Positions 34,139 through 42,649 of a stretch of DNA of 64,000 bases are shown in pieces; position 1 is the first letter of the stretch; each line of letters begins with the position of its first letter. A model generated the notes under the pieces. That model ran no database searches. It was not told the origin of the DNA and saw only the letters and a program-made list of their open reading frames with translations. The stretch is from positions 62,001-126,000 of the forward strand of contig NZ_CBYO010000007.1 of assembly GCF_000577245.1 (NCBI RefSeq). The letters run 5' to 3'. Source of the DNA: Paucisalibacillus algeriensis (lineage in GTDB: Bacteria; Bacillota; Bacilli; Bacillales; Amphibacillaceae). The position numbers were made by a program, and so were the translations under genes.

Positions 34139-34513
34139 TCATATCTGATATCTAGGATCATTTGGTTTCGGTGGTATGCTTATTATTTGACTCATGTAGA
34201 TTGCTCCAATTTCATTGGATTGCAGTAAGTATTTTATATCTTTTCCTTTTAATTTCATTGCAACACCGTTATATGCCTCTTTGTACCGATTTAAAATGAC
34301 ATATTCAATTTGATTTTTATAAAGGTAATTCACTACATCTTGCTGAAATTGACGATGACTTTCTTCAACCAACTGTCTTGCCTTCTCTATTGTCAGATTC
34401 GGTAATAACTTGACTTGAATTACTGCTGGCCTTGTTTTAAATTGAACAATAATTTGTACGTTTTCCTCACTATCAAGATCTATTTTAGGATCTATAAATA
34501 TAGATGAATTCAT
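34139..34513 (-). CDS. Free-standing I9 (subtilisin propeptide-like) inhibitor homologue
   Basis: 124 residues with no signal peptide. It aligns along its length with the propeptide of the subtilase encoded upstream: IDPKIDLDSEENVQIIVQFK against HPEINLESTDPVDIIVEFK, LTIEKARQLVEESHRQFQQDV against LADATKLVDASHKEFKQAI, and YKEAYNGVAMKLKGKDIKYLL against YRDAFNGVAMTIPGDKVAELL. I9 domains chaperone and inhibit subtilases. Encoded alone, last in the operon and apparently cytoplasmic, it could protect the cell from the immature protease or inhibit an internal subtilase. ATG at 34511-34513 follows AAAGGA. Confidence 0.78.
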   Translation of the reverse strand: MNSSIFIDPKIDLDSEENVQIIVQFKTRPAVIQVKLLPNLTIEKARQLVEESHRQFQQDVVNYLYKNQIEYVILNRYKEAYNGVAMKLKGKDIKYLLQSNEIGAIYMSQIISIPPKPNDPRYQI

Positions 34514-34671
34514 AATAAGTTCCTTTCCATTTAGATAACCTAATATTTACTATACTTTCATATTTATTACAGTACTTGCTCCCATATGTATGAAAGATTA
34601 TTCCATCCTCCTATTTACCACCTACTAGGAAGGACATGATAGCATCATCATGTCCTCCAATTCCCATCTAT

Positions 34672-35175
34672 TTACTCATTTTCATGTTCTGGATTAATAA
34701 CTTCCTCCGTATCGTTAGTCTGGTTCTCGGTCTCCAATAGGGAAGTATCTTCTGAATCTATCAAAGCCTCATCGTTATTACAATCAATTGGAATTTCTAT
34801 CATCTCATCAATATAACGGTTAAAACCGGTCAAAGGAACTTGAATCTCATTTAAGCCCTCAGAAATTGCTGTGGATATAGCTTTAGAGAAAGTCTCACCC
34901 GGTAATAAATGATGATGAGTTTCCTGTAACTGAATTGGTATTTCTATTTCATAGCGATTCATGATACTAACATTGACTTGGGCTTGTCCATTCTCACAAG
35001 AAACTAGTGTGGATGAAACGGAAATAAGGTCATCTGTAACAGCATTTACCATATTCCCTTTAGCCTCAATTCCACTAACGAACCATGCAGATGTTCCTGT
35101 TTTGGAAAGGAAAGATAAAAGGTAACACATCGCCAAAACACCTATCACAAGCAATATCCTTTTTCCTTTTATCAT
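34672..35175 (-). CDS. Short TasA/CalY-like secreted protein
   Basis: 167 residues. The N-terminus has one hydrophobic segment then SAWFVSGIEAKGNMVNAVTDD, mirroring the cleavage-region TYSWFTSETNAQGDMENGTLE of the neighbouring TasA-family protein, so it is probably a SipW substrate. The rest (about 50-140) is a single beta-sandwich-like domain; the last 30 residues are Glu/Asn/Thr-rich. It is shorter than TasA and lacks most of its core. Located 21 bases after the tasA-like gene. Probably a minor matrix component (compare TapA), but no clear homology to TapA is visible. Confidence 0.65.
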   Translation of the reverse strand: MIKGKRILLVIGVLAMCYLLSFLSKTGTSAWFVSGIEAKGNMVNAVTDDLISVSSTLVSCENGQAQVNVSIMNRYEIEIPIQLQETHHHLLPGETFSKAISTAISEGLNEIQVPLTGFNRYIDEMIEIPIDCNNDEALIDSEDTSLLETENQTNDTEEVINPEHENE

Positions 35176-35196
35176 CTACTCACCCACCTGTTATTC

Positions 35197-35865
35197 TTAG
35201 TACTCTGCACCATTATCCGTTTGTTTTGCATTTATCTTTAACCCTGCATCATATTTAGCACCTTGGTATTCGTTCCCAGCACTTTCGTCCAACTTAATGC
35301 CAACCATAATATCAATATATTGCCCTTCTTCCAGTTGCCAGAAAGAATCATCGTCTCCTTCACCAAGCTGGATCTCCCCAGAATCTGCCACTGCTTCTGA
35401 TAATACCTTTCCAACAACTTCCACTCCTTCTGGAAGGTTTGCCGATGTAACAGAACGTTCATTGGTAGTACCGTTAAATAAGTTTTCAAGGGCAATTTTT
35501 GCATCTTCATAAACATCCTGCCCCGGTGTTACTGTATATTTCATCGCCATGTACCCGATAGCATATTTTTCAAGAGAAGCTTTATCTACCTTATGGGTAT
35601 AAGTTGCCTTTAAAATAGTATCCATATCACCTGTATTAGAGATGCTAACCCAATTTCCATATTGAAGCTGTGATGGTGCAAATTTCACACCAGAAAATAA
35701 TGTTTCTTCTATATCTGCACCATTATTGATTTCTAACGTACCATTTTCCATATCCCCTTGTGCATTTGTTTCTGATGTAAACCACGAGTAGGTTCCCATA
35801 CTAGCTGTTGCAACAATCATTCCCACAATAGCTGATCCTAACAATAAATTCTTCGTCTTCTTCAT
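35197..35865 (-). CDS. tasA: TasA/CalY (camelysin) family matrix-fibre protein
   Basis: 222 residues. It has a lysine-rich start, a hydrophobic stretch (LLLGSAIVGMIVATASMGTYSWF) and the SipW-type cleavage region followed by SETNAQGDMENGTLEI. The body (SGVKFAPSQLQYGNWVSISN, TGDMDTILKATY) has the jelly-roll pattern of TasA and camelysin. TasA forms the protein fibres of Bacillus biofilms; CalY is the Bacillus cereus-group homologue. The gene lies 18 bases after sipW. TasA and CalY cannot be separated by eye, so the symbol denotes the family. Confidence 0.82.
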   Translation of the reverse strand: MKKTKNLLLGSAIVGMIVATASMGTYSWFTSETNAQGDMENGTLEINNGADIEETLFSGVKFAPSQLQYGNWVSISNTGDMDTILKATYTHKVDKASLEKYAIGYMAMKYTVTPGQDVYEDAKIALENLFNGTTNERSVTSANLPEGVEVVGKVLSEAVADSGEIQLGEGDDDSFWQLEEGQYIDIMVGIKLDESAGNEYQGAKYDAGLKINAKQTDNGAEY

Positions 35866-35883
35866 CCTTAATTCCTCCCTTTT

Positions 35884-36426
35884 TTAAGTGCTAGATTTTC
35901 TTGAATGATATCTTTTCCTTGTATGTTCCCAAAGAGTCAAACCAAAATAGCCTATGAGTGGTAGAAAGACAAACAGAATAAGCCCGATTGGACTACCAAC
36001 AAATTTTGTTATAAGCCCACCATTTTTTATATGAAGTACTTTTTTCCCCACAACGTTTTCAGAAGAGACAACATGATCATCATTCACATTATTGTTATCT
36101 CCTTTTGTTACAAATCCAGGATTCCCATTTTGCTGGATAACCTCCACCACTCGGTGTGTAACAAATTTATCGTTGCTCTCGCGGAATGTGATAACATCTC
36201 CTTCTTTGACAGATGAGGAGGCAACTTTTTTAACAATAATCAAATCACCTGTTTCAAAGCTCGGATTCATACTATTCGATAGCACGGTAAATGGCTGATA
36301 ACCAAAAATGGATGGGGGTGCATCTGGATGCCTTATTAATTGGATGGCAAGGAATAAAATAAATAGGAGTAATACGATGAATAAAATACGGAAAGTATTT
36401 GCTAGAGCTTTTTTTAGGTTAGCCAT
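35884..36426 (-). CDS. sipW: Signal peptidase I of the SipW (ER-like) type
   Basis: 180 residues with one N-terminal and one C-terminal membrane helix. The catalytic Ser lies in FTVLSNSMNPSFETGDLIIV (near residue 52), and the second catalytic residue is His in FVTHRVVEV, not Lys, the mark of archaeal/eukaryotic-type signal peptidases such as SipW. TKGDNNNVNDDHVV supplies the conserved Asp box. SipW processes TasA-family proteins, and two such genes follow immediately. ATG at 36424-36426 has AAGGGGG. Confidence 0.9.
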   Translation of the reverse strand: MANLKKALANTFRILFIVLLLFILFLAIQLIRHPDAPPSIFGYQPFTVLSNSMNPSFETGDLIIVKKVASSSVKEGDVITFRESNDKFVTHRVVEVIQQNGNPGFVTKGDNNNVNDDHVVSSENVVGKKVLHIKNGGLITKFVGSPIGLILFVFLPLIGYFGLTLWEHTRKRYHSRKSST

Positions 36427-36459
36427 TTTTCATCCCCCTTCCTAGTATTAAGCTGGGGA

Positions 36460-36488
36460 ATTCGTACACATGTGACATGTGCACGAAT
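36460..36488 (-). promoter_or_regulatory. Intercistronic hairpin between subtilase and sipW
   Basis: 36460-36472 pairs with 36476-36488 at 12 of 13 positions around a 3-base loop. There is no T-run after it on the minus strand, so it is more likely an mRNA-processing or stability element that separates expression of the protease from the downstream matrix genes than a terminator. Confidence 0.5.
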
Positions 36489-36497
36489 CCTCCTACT

Positions 36498-39400
36498 TTA
36501 ATCATTTATTGGCTCAAGACCTAGTGCCTGTAAGAACTCATTTAATCCTTTTTTCCCTAACTTTTCCATTGGACGTTTATTTATATTAGGTTCAACTTCT
36601 AGGAAGTTCTTTTCAACAAAACGGATATCAACCTCATCCACTATGCCATCTTTATTAAGATCTGTATGAACGTCATTTTTTCCGTACTTGGCAACAACAC
36701 GCATGACATCCAAAATATCAATGACTCCATCGCCGTTTACATCACCGGCTAAGTTCATCGGTGGTCTTATCCGTAACATTTCACCAAAGATTTCTCCATC
36801 TTTTTCTTTGCCAATTTTAGTTTTGACCGTACTGGTTAGATGGCCAGGAATTTCAAAGAAAATCTCATATTCTTCTTCTGTAACAGGTAATCCTTTAATT
36901 TCAAATTGTGCACGATCATCAAAGGTACCTTTGTAGGTTTTTCCGTCTGGGCCTTTTGCATAAACCTTCACCCCGAATCCCTCATAGTCTGCTCTAATAG
37001 GGAAGCCATCTGGATGCATAAAAGCCTCAGCAGAAAAACTTCCATTTACTACCGAGTGTTTCGATATAAAACGGTACTTATCATGAGCAAACACTGGGAT
37101 GTTGTTCTCTGAATCATCACCCGACTGTTGATAAGTAAATTGTTCAATCGCATCGAAACGTAACTGAGCCTTATCTCCATAATAGGTATCACTAATTACT
37201 TCAAAGGTAACATCGATAAATGGAATGTTTCCGCTAAACCCATTAGTCTCCTCTTCATTTAGTGAAGCACCGACATGTACTACCTTTGTCCAAATATCCT
37301 CATCAAATGTTGGCTTATCAAGTGTTACATTTAAGTTATTTTCTTCCGCAAAATCAACAAATTCTTCATTTAACTGTACATCTTTAAATTGATAGGTTTC
37401 CTTATCATATCCTAAGTCAAATTCGCCTGATATAAGCTCCTCCACATTGTTCAAATTCAACGTAAATGTGAGACTATCTCCTAATTTGACTTCCTCTTCT
37501 TCATAAGTGGCTTCCCCATAGGCTGTTCCCTTTTTAATAAATGTATATTGGATTCGCTCTCCAGCATTGGTTGCTAAATCAATTGGATCTAGCCCTAAAT
37601 TTAATGGTCCATCTTCAATTTCTTCCGGTAATACACCAAACTTCATTTCTCCATCTGCCGAAACTGGCAGCAAACCAGGGAAAGGTGAATTTTGGTAATA
37701 GGCTACGACATTCGCAGATTGATCGTAATCTACCCCATTTTCATTTAAAACATCGATGGTTGAATCATATACATTGGTGTGAACCCACAATGCATGGTAC
37801 CCGTCTTCGTCTGTATACATCGATTCATCCACTTCGATAATACCAGGCTCAATATCATTAAAGACTATTTCTGCTGGTGTGTTATCAACAACAACAAATT
37901 GTTGAACCGTATAGTTGTTTCCATCTTTGTCTGTTCCAACCATCTTAAGATTATAGTTACCCTCAGGAAGTTTCGTTATTTCTTTATCAATTGGATTAGC
38001 TGGATCGCCAGTAAACAGATTCACATTCCCCATAAATGCTTGGATTATATACATGCTTCTATCCGGAATTATACTGGTTGCATTCATCGACCCTACATAT
38101 CCAATAGGTTCATCCGTTTCGCTATCGGTTACAATAACATCTATCGTTTCCATTGGACTTTTAATTCTGAATTCCATGCCTATAAATGGTCTTAGGAACG
38201 AGTGAAATGTCCATTCATTAGGTACAGCATGTCTATCTAGATTCATAAAATCAATTCCCTTTTCCGTCACACGGATTGCAAAAGGAATTTGATAGGTTTC
38301 TTCTGGGTTATGTTCATTGATTACCCGAAGATACCCTTCATAGTATCCTTGCTCCGCATCACTAGGGACAATCAACATTGGCTCCAAATCAACTTTTTGC
38401 TCTGCTGGTAATGTAACCCGTTGCTCCACGTTCAGTTCTACACCATTTTCCGATGCATCTTGGCGATTATCCAATGCTTGCAAAAATGCAACATCGAGTT
38501 GATACGTTTGTTCTTCCTCCGAACGGTTTCCAATCGTGATTCCCTTCGTTACCTCAATGGATTCGCCCTCTTCAAAATAATGGCTTCCGAATACTAAAGA
38601 ACCTTTCTCCAGATCAAGAACAACTATTTCTTCGCCCTCTACCATATCCGTTTGATCCTTTACTTTGATATAAGTAGTGGCATGTACCGCATCATACGCA
38701 TTGATACGACCTGCACCAACCTCATAAACAGAATAATCTTCTTGTAAGTCAACAGAAGTATTCATTAATGCCGCTTTTACATCAAAAGGCGAATACGCTG
38801 GGTTTTCCTGTAAAATCAAGGCTACAACACCAGCTACATGTGGTGCAGCCATAGATGTTCCTTGCATTCTGTTATATGCTACATCATACGACTCATTTTC
38901 ATGGTCATTGATGTACCCAGGAACTGTTGAATAGATGGCAACCCCAGGTGCAACAACATCTGGTTTCATATCATAAGTCCCTTCTACAGGTCCCCTTGAA
39001 CTGAAATCAGCCAAATGGTCGCCGACTGTTTGGGTATTTCCAAGCTCACCAAAAGTAAACTGTGCACCATTTTCAACTGCTGCTTTCAATGCCTCTCCAT
39101 CTTCATTAGACAAACGAAACGATGGAATATATGCTGTATTTTCACCGACATAATGCGGAATTTGACCTTCTTCATTGTTATACACAATAACAGCAACGGC
39201 ACCAGCATCTTTTGCATTTCTTATTTTTTCATCAAATGCAAGCTCACCACGTTCAATAAGTGCGATTTTACCTGTCACATCCACATTAGCAAAATCATTC
39301 ACTGACCCTAGTCCTACATAAACAACTTCAAAAGATTGATGTTGATAGTTTGCTAGATTATCTGTAAAGTGTTTCGCTAGTAGTTGTACATCATTAAAAG

Positions 39401-40685
39401 TCGCCCCATCTGCTGTAGCAGTAAATGTAGGGATAGTTTGTGATACATCACTTGCCCCTACCGTAATTGGCAGTGCCGCGGAACCAGGCGATCCAACAGT
39501 TTTTTCCCCTGGACCAGCATTTCCAGCTGCAACCACCGTAACAACATTTGAAAGCATAGCATTATTAACCGCAACAGATGTAGGAGATAGTGGGTCATTG
39601 ACATTCATTCCTAAGGAGAGATTAATAACGTCCATTCCGTCTTTTACTGCCTTATCAATACCAGCTAATACCCAATCTGTTTGCCCACTACCATATGGAC
39701 CTAGCACACGATAACTATATAAATCAACCCCTGGTGCAACACCTTTCACCGCAGAATCCACAGGATTATCCTTTTGTCCGGCAATCGTCCCCGATACATG
39801 TGTTCCGTGTGAGGTGTAATAACTATTTCCATAGTAATCAAACTCTGGTTGATTAGAAGACTCCCAATCTCGATACGTCGTTTCCATTGGGTCGGCATCA
39901 TTTTCTACATAATCCCAGCCCAGTACGGTGTCTGGATCAACATTACTAGCATCTTCCCCTTCCGTATTTCGATATCCTTCATAGACATTTGTTAAATCAG
40001 GGTGATTATAATCAATGCCTGTATCAATGACACCTACCTTGATACCATCGCCCTTAACACCTTCTTCATGAAGTCGGTCTACCCCAATCTGTGGAATGCT
40101 ATCGATCATTTTTGGTTTTATTTTTTCACCATTCATTTCAGGGAACGTTAGCTGAACGGTTTCATTTTTCCAAATACGCTTAACAACCCCTGTCTGCAAT
40201 AGCTCGGCAACCTTATCCCCCGGTATTGTCATGGCAACACCGTTAAAGGCATCACGGTATTCTTGCGTTATGATTGTTTCCTCTTGATTGGCTGATTTAA
40301 CATTCTTCCATTTTGAAATTGCTTGTTTAAATTCCTTATGGGATGCGTCCACTAGTTTAGTTGCATCAGCTAGTGTAACAGCGGAGCGCTTTTTCAGAGC
40401 TTTTGCTTTTGCAACGGCAACCTTTGCCGGATCCTGTTTAAATTCAACAATGATATCTACAGGATCTGTGCTTTCAAGGTTAATTTCCGGATGGATAGTA
40501 AATCCAGAAGTTGTCTCCAATTGATTCAAGGCACTACGCTCTTCGTTTGTCAGATTCCCCAACACTTCCTCCACACTGGAAGTTCCCTTTTTGGCTAGAA
40601 TCAATCCTTGAGGAAGCATGGTACTAAGAATTAAGACAATTGACAATATCATGGTTAGTAATCTCATTCTTCGTTTTCTTTTCAT
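36498..40685 (-). CDS. Giant secreted subtilisin-family (S8, Vpr-like) protease with PA, cohesin-like and dockerin modules
   Basis: About 1395 residues. Signal peptide 1-32; I9 propeptide about 65-180; S8 domain about 205-670 with Asp in VIDTGIDYNHPDL (222), His in SHGTHVSGTIAG (294), oxyanion Asn (390) and Ser in GTSMAAPHVAG (612). A PA domain is inserted at about 425-550. Fn3-like and beta-sandwich domains span about 690-1050. Residues 1060-1205 resemble a cohesin, and 1312-1365 carry paired dockerin loops (DVNGDGVIDILDVMRV and DLNKDGIVDEVDI). The second of two adjacent ATGs is preferred by spacing from AAAGGGG. It probably degrades or processes extracellular protein and may anchor in a complex. 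First gene of the sipW-tasA unit. Confidence 0.88.
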   Translation of the reverse strand: MKRKRRMRLLTMILSIVLILSTMLPQGLILAKKGTSSVEEVLGNLTNEERSALNQLETTSGFTIHPEINLESTDPVDIIVEFKQDPAKVAVAKAKALKKRSAVTLADATKLVDASHKEFKQAISKWKNVKSANQEETIITQEYRDAFNGVAMTIPGDKVAELLQTGVVKRIWKNETVQLTFPEMNGEKIKPKMIDSIPQIGVDRLHEEGVKGDGIKVGVIDTGIDYNHPDLTNVYEGYRNTEGEDASNVDPDTVLGWDYVENDADPMETTYRDWESSNQPEFDYYGNSYYTSHGTHVSGTIAGQKDNPVDSAVKGVAPGVDLYSYRVLGPYGSGQTDWVLAGIDKAVKDGMDVINLSLGMNVNDPLSPTSVAVNNAMLSNVVTVVAAGNAGPGEKTVGSPGSAALPITVGASDVSQTIPTFTATADGATFNDVQLLAKHFTDNLANYQHQSFEVVYVGLGSVNDFANVDVTGKIALIERGELAFDEKIRNAKDAGAVAVIVYNNEEGQIPHYVGENTAYIPSFRLSNEDGEALKAAVENGAQFTFGELGNTQTVGDHLADFSSRGPVEGTYDMKPDVVAPGVAIYSTVPGYINDHENESYDVAYNRMQGTSMAAPHVAGVVALILQENPAYSPFDVKAALMNTSVDLQEDYSVYEVGAGRINAYDAVHATTYIKVKDQTDMVEGEEIVVLDLEKGSLVFGSHYFEEGESIEVTKGITIGNRSEEEQTYQLDVAFLQALDNRQDASENGVELNVEQRVTLPAEQKVDLEPMLIVPSDAEQGYYEGYLRVINEHNPEETYQIPFAIRVTEKGIDFMNLDRHAVPNEWTFHSFLRPFIGMEFRIKSPMETIDVIVTDSETDEPIGYVGSMNATSIIPDRSMYIIQAFMGNVNLFTGDPANPIDKEITKLPEGNYNLKMVGTDKDGNNYTVQQFVVVDNTPAEIVFNDIEPGIIEVDESMYTDEDGYHALWVHTNVYDSTIDVLNENGVDYDQSANVVAYYQNSPFPGLLPVSADGEMKFGVLPEEIEDGPLNLGLDPIDLATNAGERIQYTFIKKGTAYGEATYEEEEVKLGDSLTFTLNLNNVEELISGEFDLGYDKETYQFKDVQLNEEFVDFAEENNLNVTLDKPTFDEDIWTKVVHVGASLNEEETNGFSGNIPFIDVTFEVISDTYYGDKAQLRFDAIEQFTYQQSGDDSENNIPVFAHDKYRFISKHSVVNGSFSAEAFMHPDGFPIRADYEGFGVKVYAKGPDGKTYKGTFDDRAQFEIKGLPVTEEEYEIFFEIPGHLTSTVKTKIGKEKDGEIFGEMLRIRPPMNLAGDVNGDGVIDILDVMRVVAKYGKNDVHTDLNKDGIVDEVDIRFVEKNFLEVEPNINKRPMEKLGKKGLNEFLQALGLEPIND

Positions 40686-40779
40686 CATAGACCCCTTTCT
40701 AATTCCTCATCTAAGCCTAATATTGGTGTTAATCCTCACTCTCCTTTTTAGCCGGTAATTAGATGAATTATTAAGAACT

Positions 40780-40809
40780 ATCATATAGGCAAAAATATCA
40801 ACCTGTAAA
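40780..40809 (-). promoter_or_regulatory. Sigma-A promoter of the subtilase-sipW-tasA unit
   Basis: On the minus strand, TTTACA (40804-40809), an 18-base spacer and TATGAT (40780-40785): 5 of 6 matches in each box. It lies about 95 bases before the subtilase start. Confidence 0.55.
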
Positions 40810-40842
40810 TTGGGGTTATTAATCTGTTTTTTGAATATTCAG

Positions 40843-40864
40843 TATGGTAATTTAGTCATACCAT
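40843..40864. promoter_or_regulatory. Inverted repeat, candidate operator of the XRE-TPR regulator
   Basis: TATG-N10-CATA spans 40843-40860 and ATGGTA-N9-TACCAT spans 40844-40864. The site resembles, but is not identical to, the PlcR box (TATG-N8-CATA). It lies in the divergent region just upstream of the subtilase promoter. The symmetry is visible; the binding protein is inferred from the neighbouring regulator. Confidence 0.45.
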
Positions 40865-41061
40865 TTTACACTAATCATCCGGGTGGATAATAAATTGATA
40901 GACAAAACAGGATGAAAGTACTAATAATTAGCTCCCCAAATTAAAGCACTTTTGAGTTATAATTTATAAAAGTCAGAAAATAAAACAGGAATTGCAGTTA
41001 TTTTTGTAGGATTTTCATTCTAATCGATTTAGAAGCAATCACAGGAAAGGAGAAATAATCA

Positions 41062-42297
41062 ATGTATGAGGGAAAAGTCATCAAGTTTTATCGTGAACTG
41101 GCTGGTATTACACAAGAACAGTTAGGACATGGAATTTGTTCCACAACCCATATTAGTAAAATTGAGCGGGGTCTAACGGAATACTCTTCTGAAATCACAG
41201 ATATGTTAGCAAAGAAGTTAGACATTAACATAGAAAAAGAAGTCCGTAAATTAACGGAGATTAAAGAAAAGCTTGATATGTGGCATGAAATGATTATTTC
41301 TTTTAATATGCAGGCAGCAGCAGACCTACAAAAGGAATTAGCAAGCAATCAGTTAATAGAGATATCAGATTATAAAACGCTCTATTATTTACTTTCGTTA
41401 AAATATAGCTTGAAACAAGGAAACCTGACCAATATTTCTAAACAACTCAAGAAACTTCCAAAGAACCAAAACAACTTACCTCCATACGAACAAAATTTGT
41501 ATAAGCATGTCATGGGCATCTATCAGATGATAATGGAAAACCATCCAGAATCCATTCAAATTTTAAAAAAGATTGATTTTGACAAGTATACCAATGCACT
41601 TGTTTTTTATGATTTGGCCACTGCCTATCATTATAATAATTCACCCGTTCTCGCCTATTATTACGCAGAGAAGGCATTACAATTATACAAGCAAAAAAAT
41701 TATTTTCTTGGGATTATTGATGCAGAAAATTTGATGATTATTCAAATTGAGTCTAATCAATACCGAGATTTTAAAGAAACGAAAGAGAAGTATCAAACCT
41801 TGCTGAATTTATGTGACCTTTGCCATTCTCCTGATAGAAAGGCAAAGCTTCTGCACAACTTTGCCTATGAAAATCTAAGAAGGCAGAAATATGTCGAAGC
41901 TTTAAGGCTGTATGAACAATCTATGGCATTAAAAGAAAAGGAAACAGGCATTTACCTCCTTTCATTAGAGGGATATATACGTACAGGTTGGGAAGGAAAT
42001 TTATTATCACAAGAAGAGCTACTAAAACATGTACATGACGGACTCTTGATCGCCAAAAAAGTCCAGGATAATATTTACACCATTGTGCTAACCATTCATA
42101 AATATTCCATCCTTCAGCGTGAAGAACAGTACTATAAATATATAGCCACAAAAGCACTGCCCTATTTCAGAGAACATGGCCATCTCATAGTCGCTGAACG
42201 CTATGAGAAAGAACTATTCCACTACTACACTAGGGTAAACGAAATTGATAGAGCGTTGCAAACAGCGGGGTATGTTTTTGAGCGTATTGGAAAGTAG
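41062..42297 (+). CDS. XRE-family regulator with TPR repeats (RRNPP/PlcR-like)
   Basis: 411 residues. The helix-turn-helix (about 6-62) contains FYRELAGITQEQLGHGICSTTHISKIERGL. The remainder is all helix, with TPR-like repeats (for example LVFYDLATAYHYNNSPVLAYYYAEKALQLYK and NFAYENLRRQKYVEALRLYEQSMALKE). This is the layout of PlcR, NprR and related regulators that bind secreted, re-imported peptides. It is divergent from the protease-matrix unit, which it probably controls. No convincing signal-peptide-bearing pheromone gene was found immediately downstream, so a peptide ligand is not shown. ATG at 41062 has AAAGGAG. Confidence 0.85.
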   Translation: MYEGKVIKFYRELAGITQEQLGHGICSTTHISKIERGLTEYSSEITDMLAKKLDINIEKEVRKLTEIKEKLDMWHEMIISFNMQAAADLQKELASNQLIEISDYKTLYYLLSLKYSLKQGNLTNISKQLKKLPKNQNNLPPYEQNLYKHVMGIYQMIMENHPESIQILKKIDFDKYTNALVFYDLATAYHYNNSPVLAYYYAEKALQLYKQKNYFLGIIDAENLMIIQIESNQYRDFKETKEKYQTLLNLCDLCHSPDRKAKLLHNFAYENLRRQKYVEALRLYEQSMALKEKETGIYLLSLEGYIRTGWEGNLLSQEELLKHVHDGLLIAKKVQDNIYTIVLTIHKYSILQREEQYYKYIATKALPYFREHGHLIVAERYEKELFHYYTRVNEIDRALQTAGYVFERIGK

Positions 42298-42649
42298 ATA
42301 GTTGGCTAGTGTTCAGGCTCTTTTGCCAAGAAAGATTTCATTATAGTTGCAAGGGGAATGCTATAATTAAGCGAGAAATCACAAATGTCTCGCGGCAGGA
42401 ACTACCTGTCGCGAGAATTCTACTCTGCAAAGGGTTACTACATGACTCTCTCCAGAGTGAAAATTATCGCACGGCTTTAATTAGTTTCGTATACCCTTAA
42501 TCTTGGGTACGCTACTACTAGGGATTCCTGCCTGCCTGTCTATACCACACGCCATAAAAGCCAACTCAAGTGAAAAACAAAAAGCCGTGGAATGTGTCCC
42601 CATCTCCCGCTTCTCTTGTTTCAAAACACCAAATAGTTTTTCCCATCTA
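42298..42649. other. Intergenic region with a GC-rich hairpin
   Basis: TCTCGCG-GCAGG (42388-42399) pairs with CCTG-T-CGCGAGA (42405-42416) in a stable 11-12 base-pair stem. It is not followed by a T-run. Between the convergent regulator and CpsB-like genes no coding sequence is supported; a minus-strand open frame here lacks a ribosome site. Confidence 0.4.

Noticed and set aside
42309-42500. Possible pheromone peptide gene for the RRNPP regulator
   Set aside because: The frame has no signal-peptide pattern (charged start then hydrophobic core) and no ribosome site.
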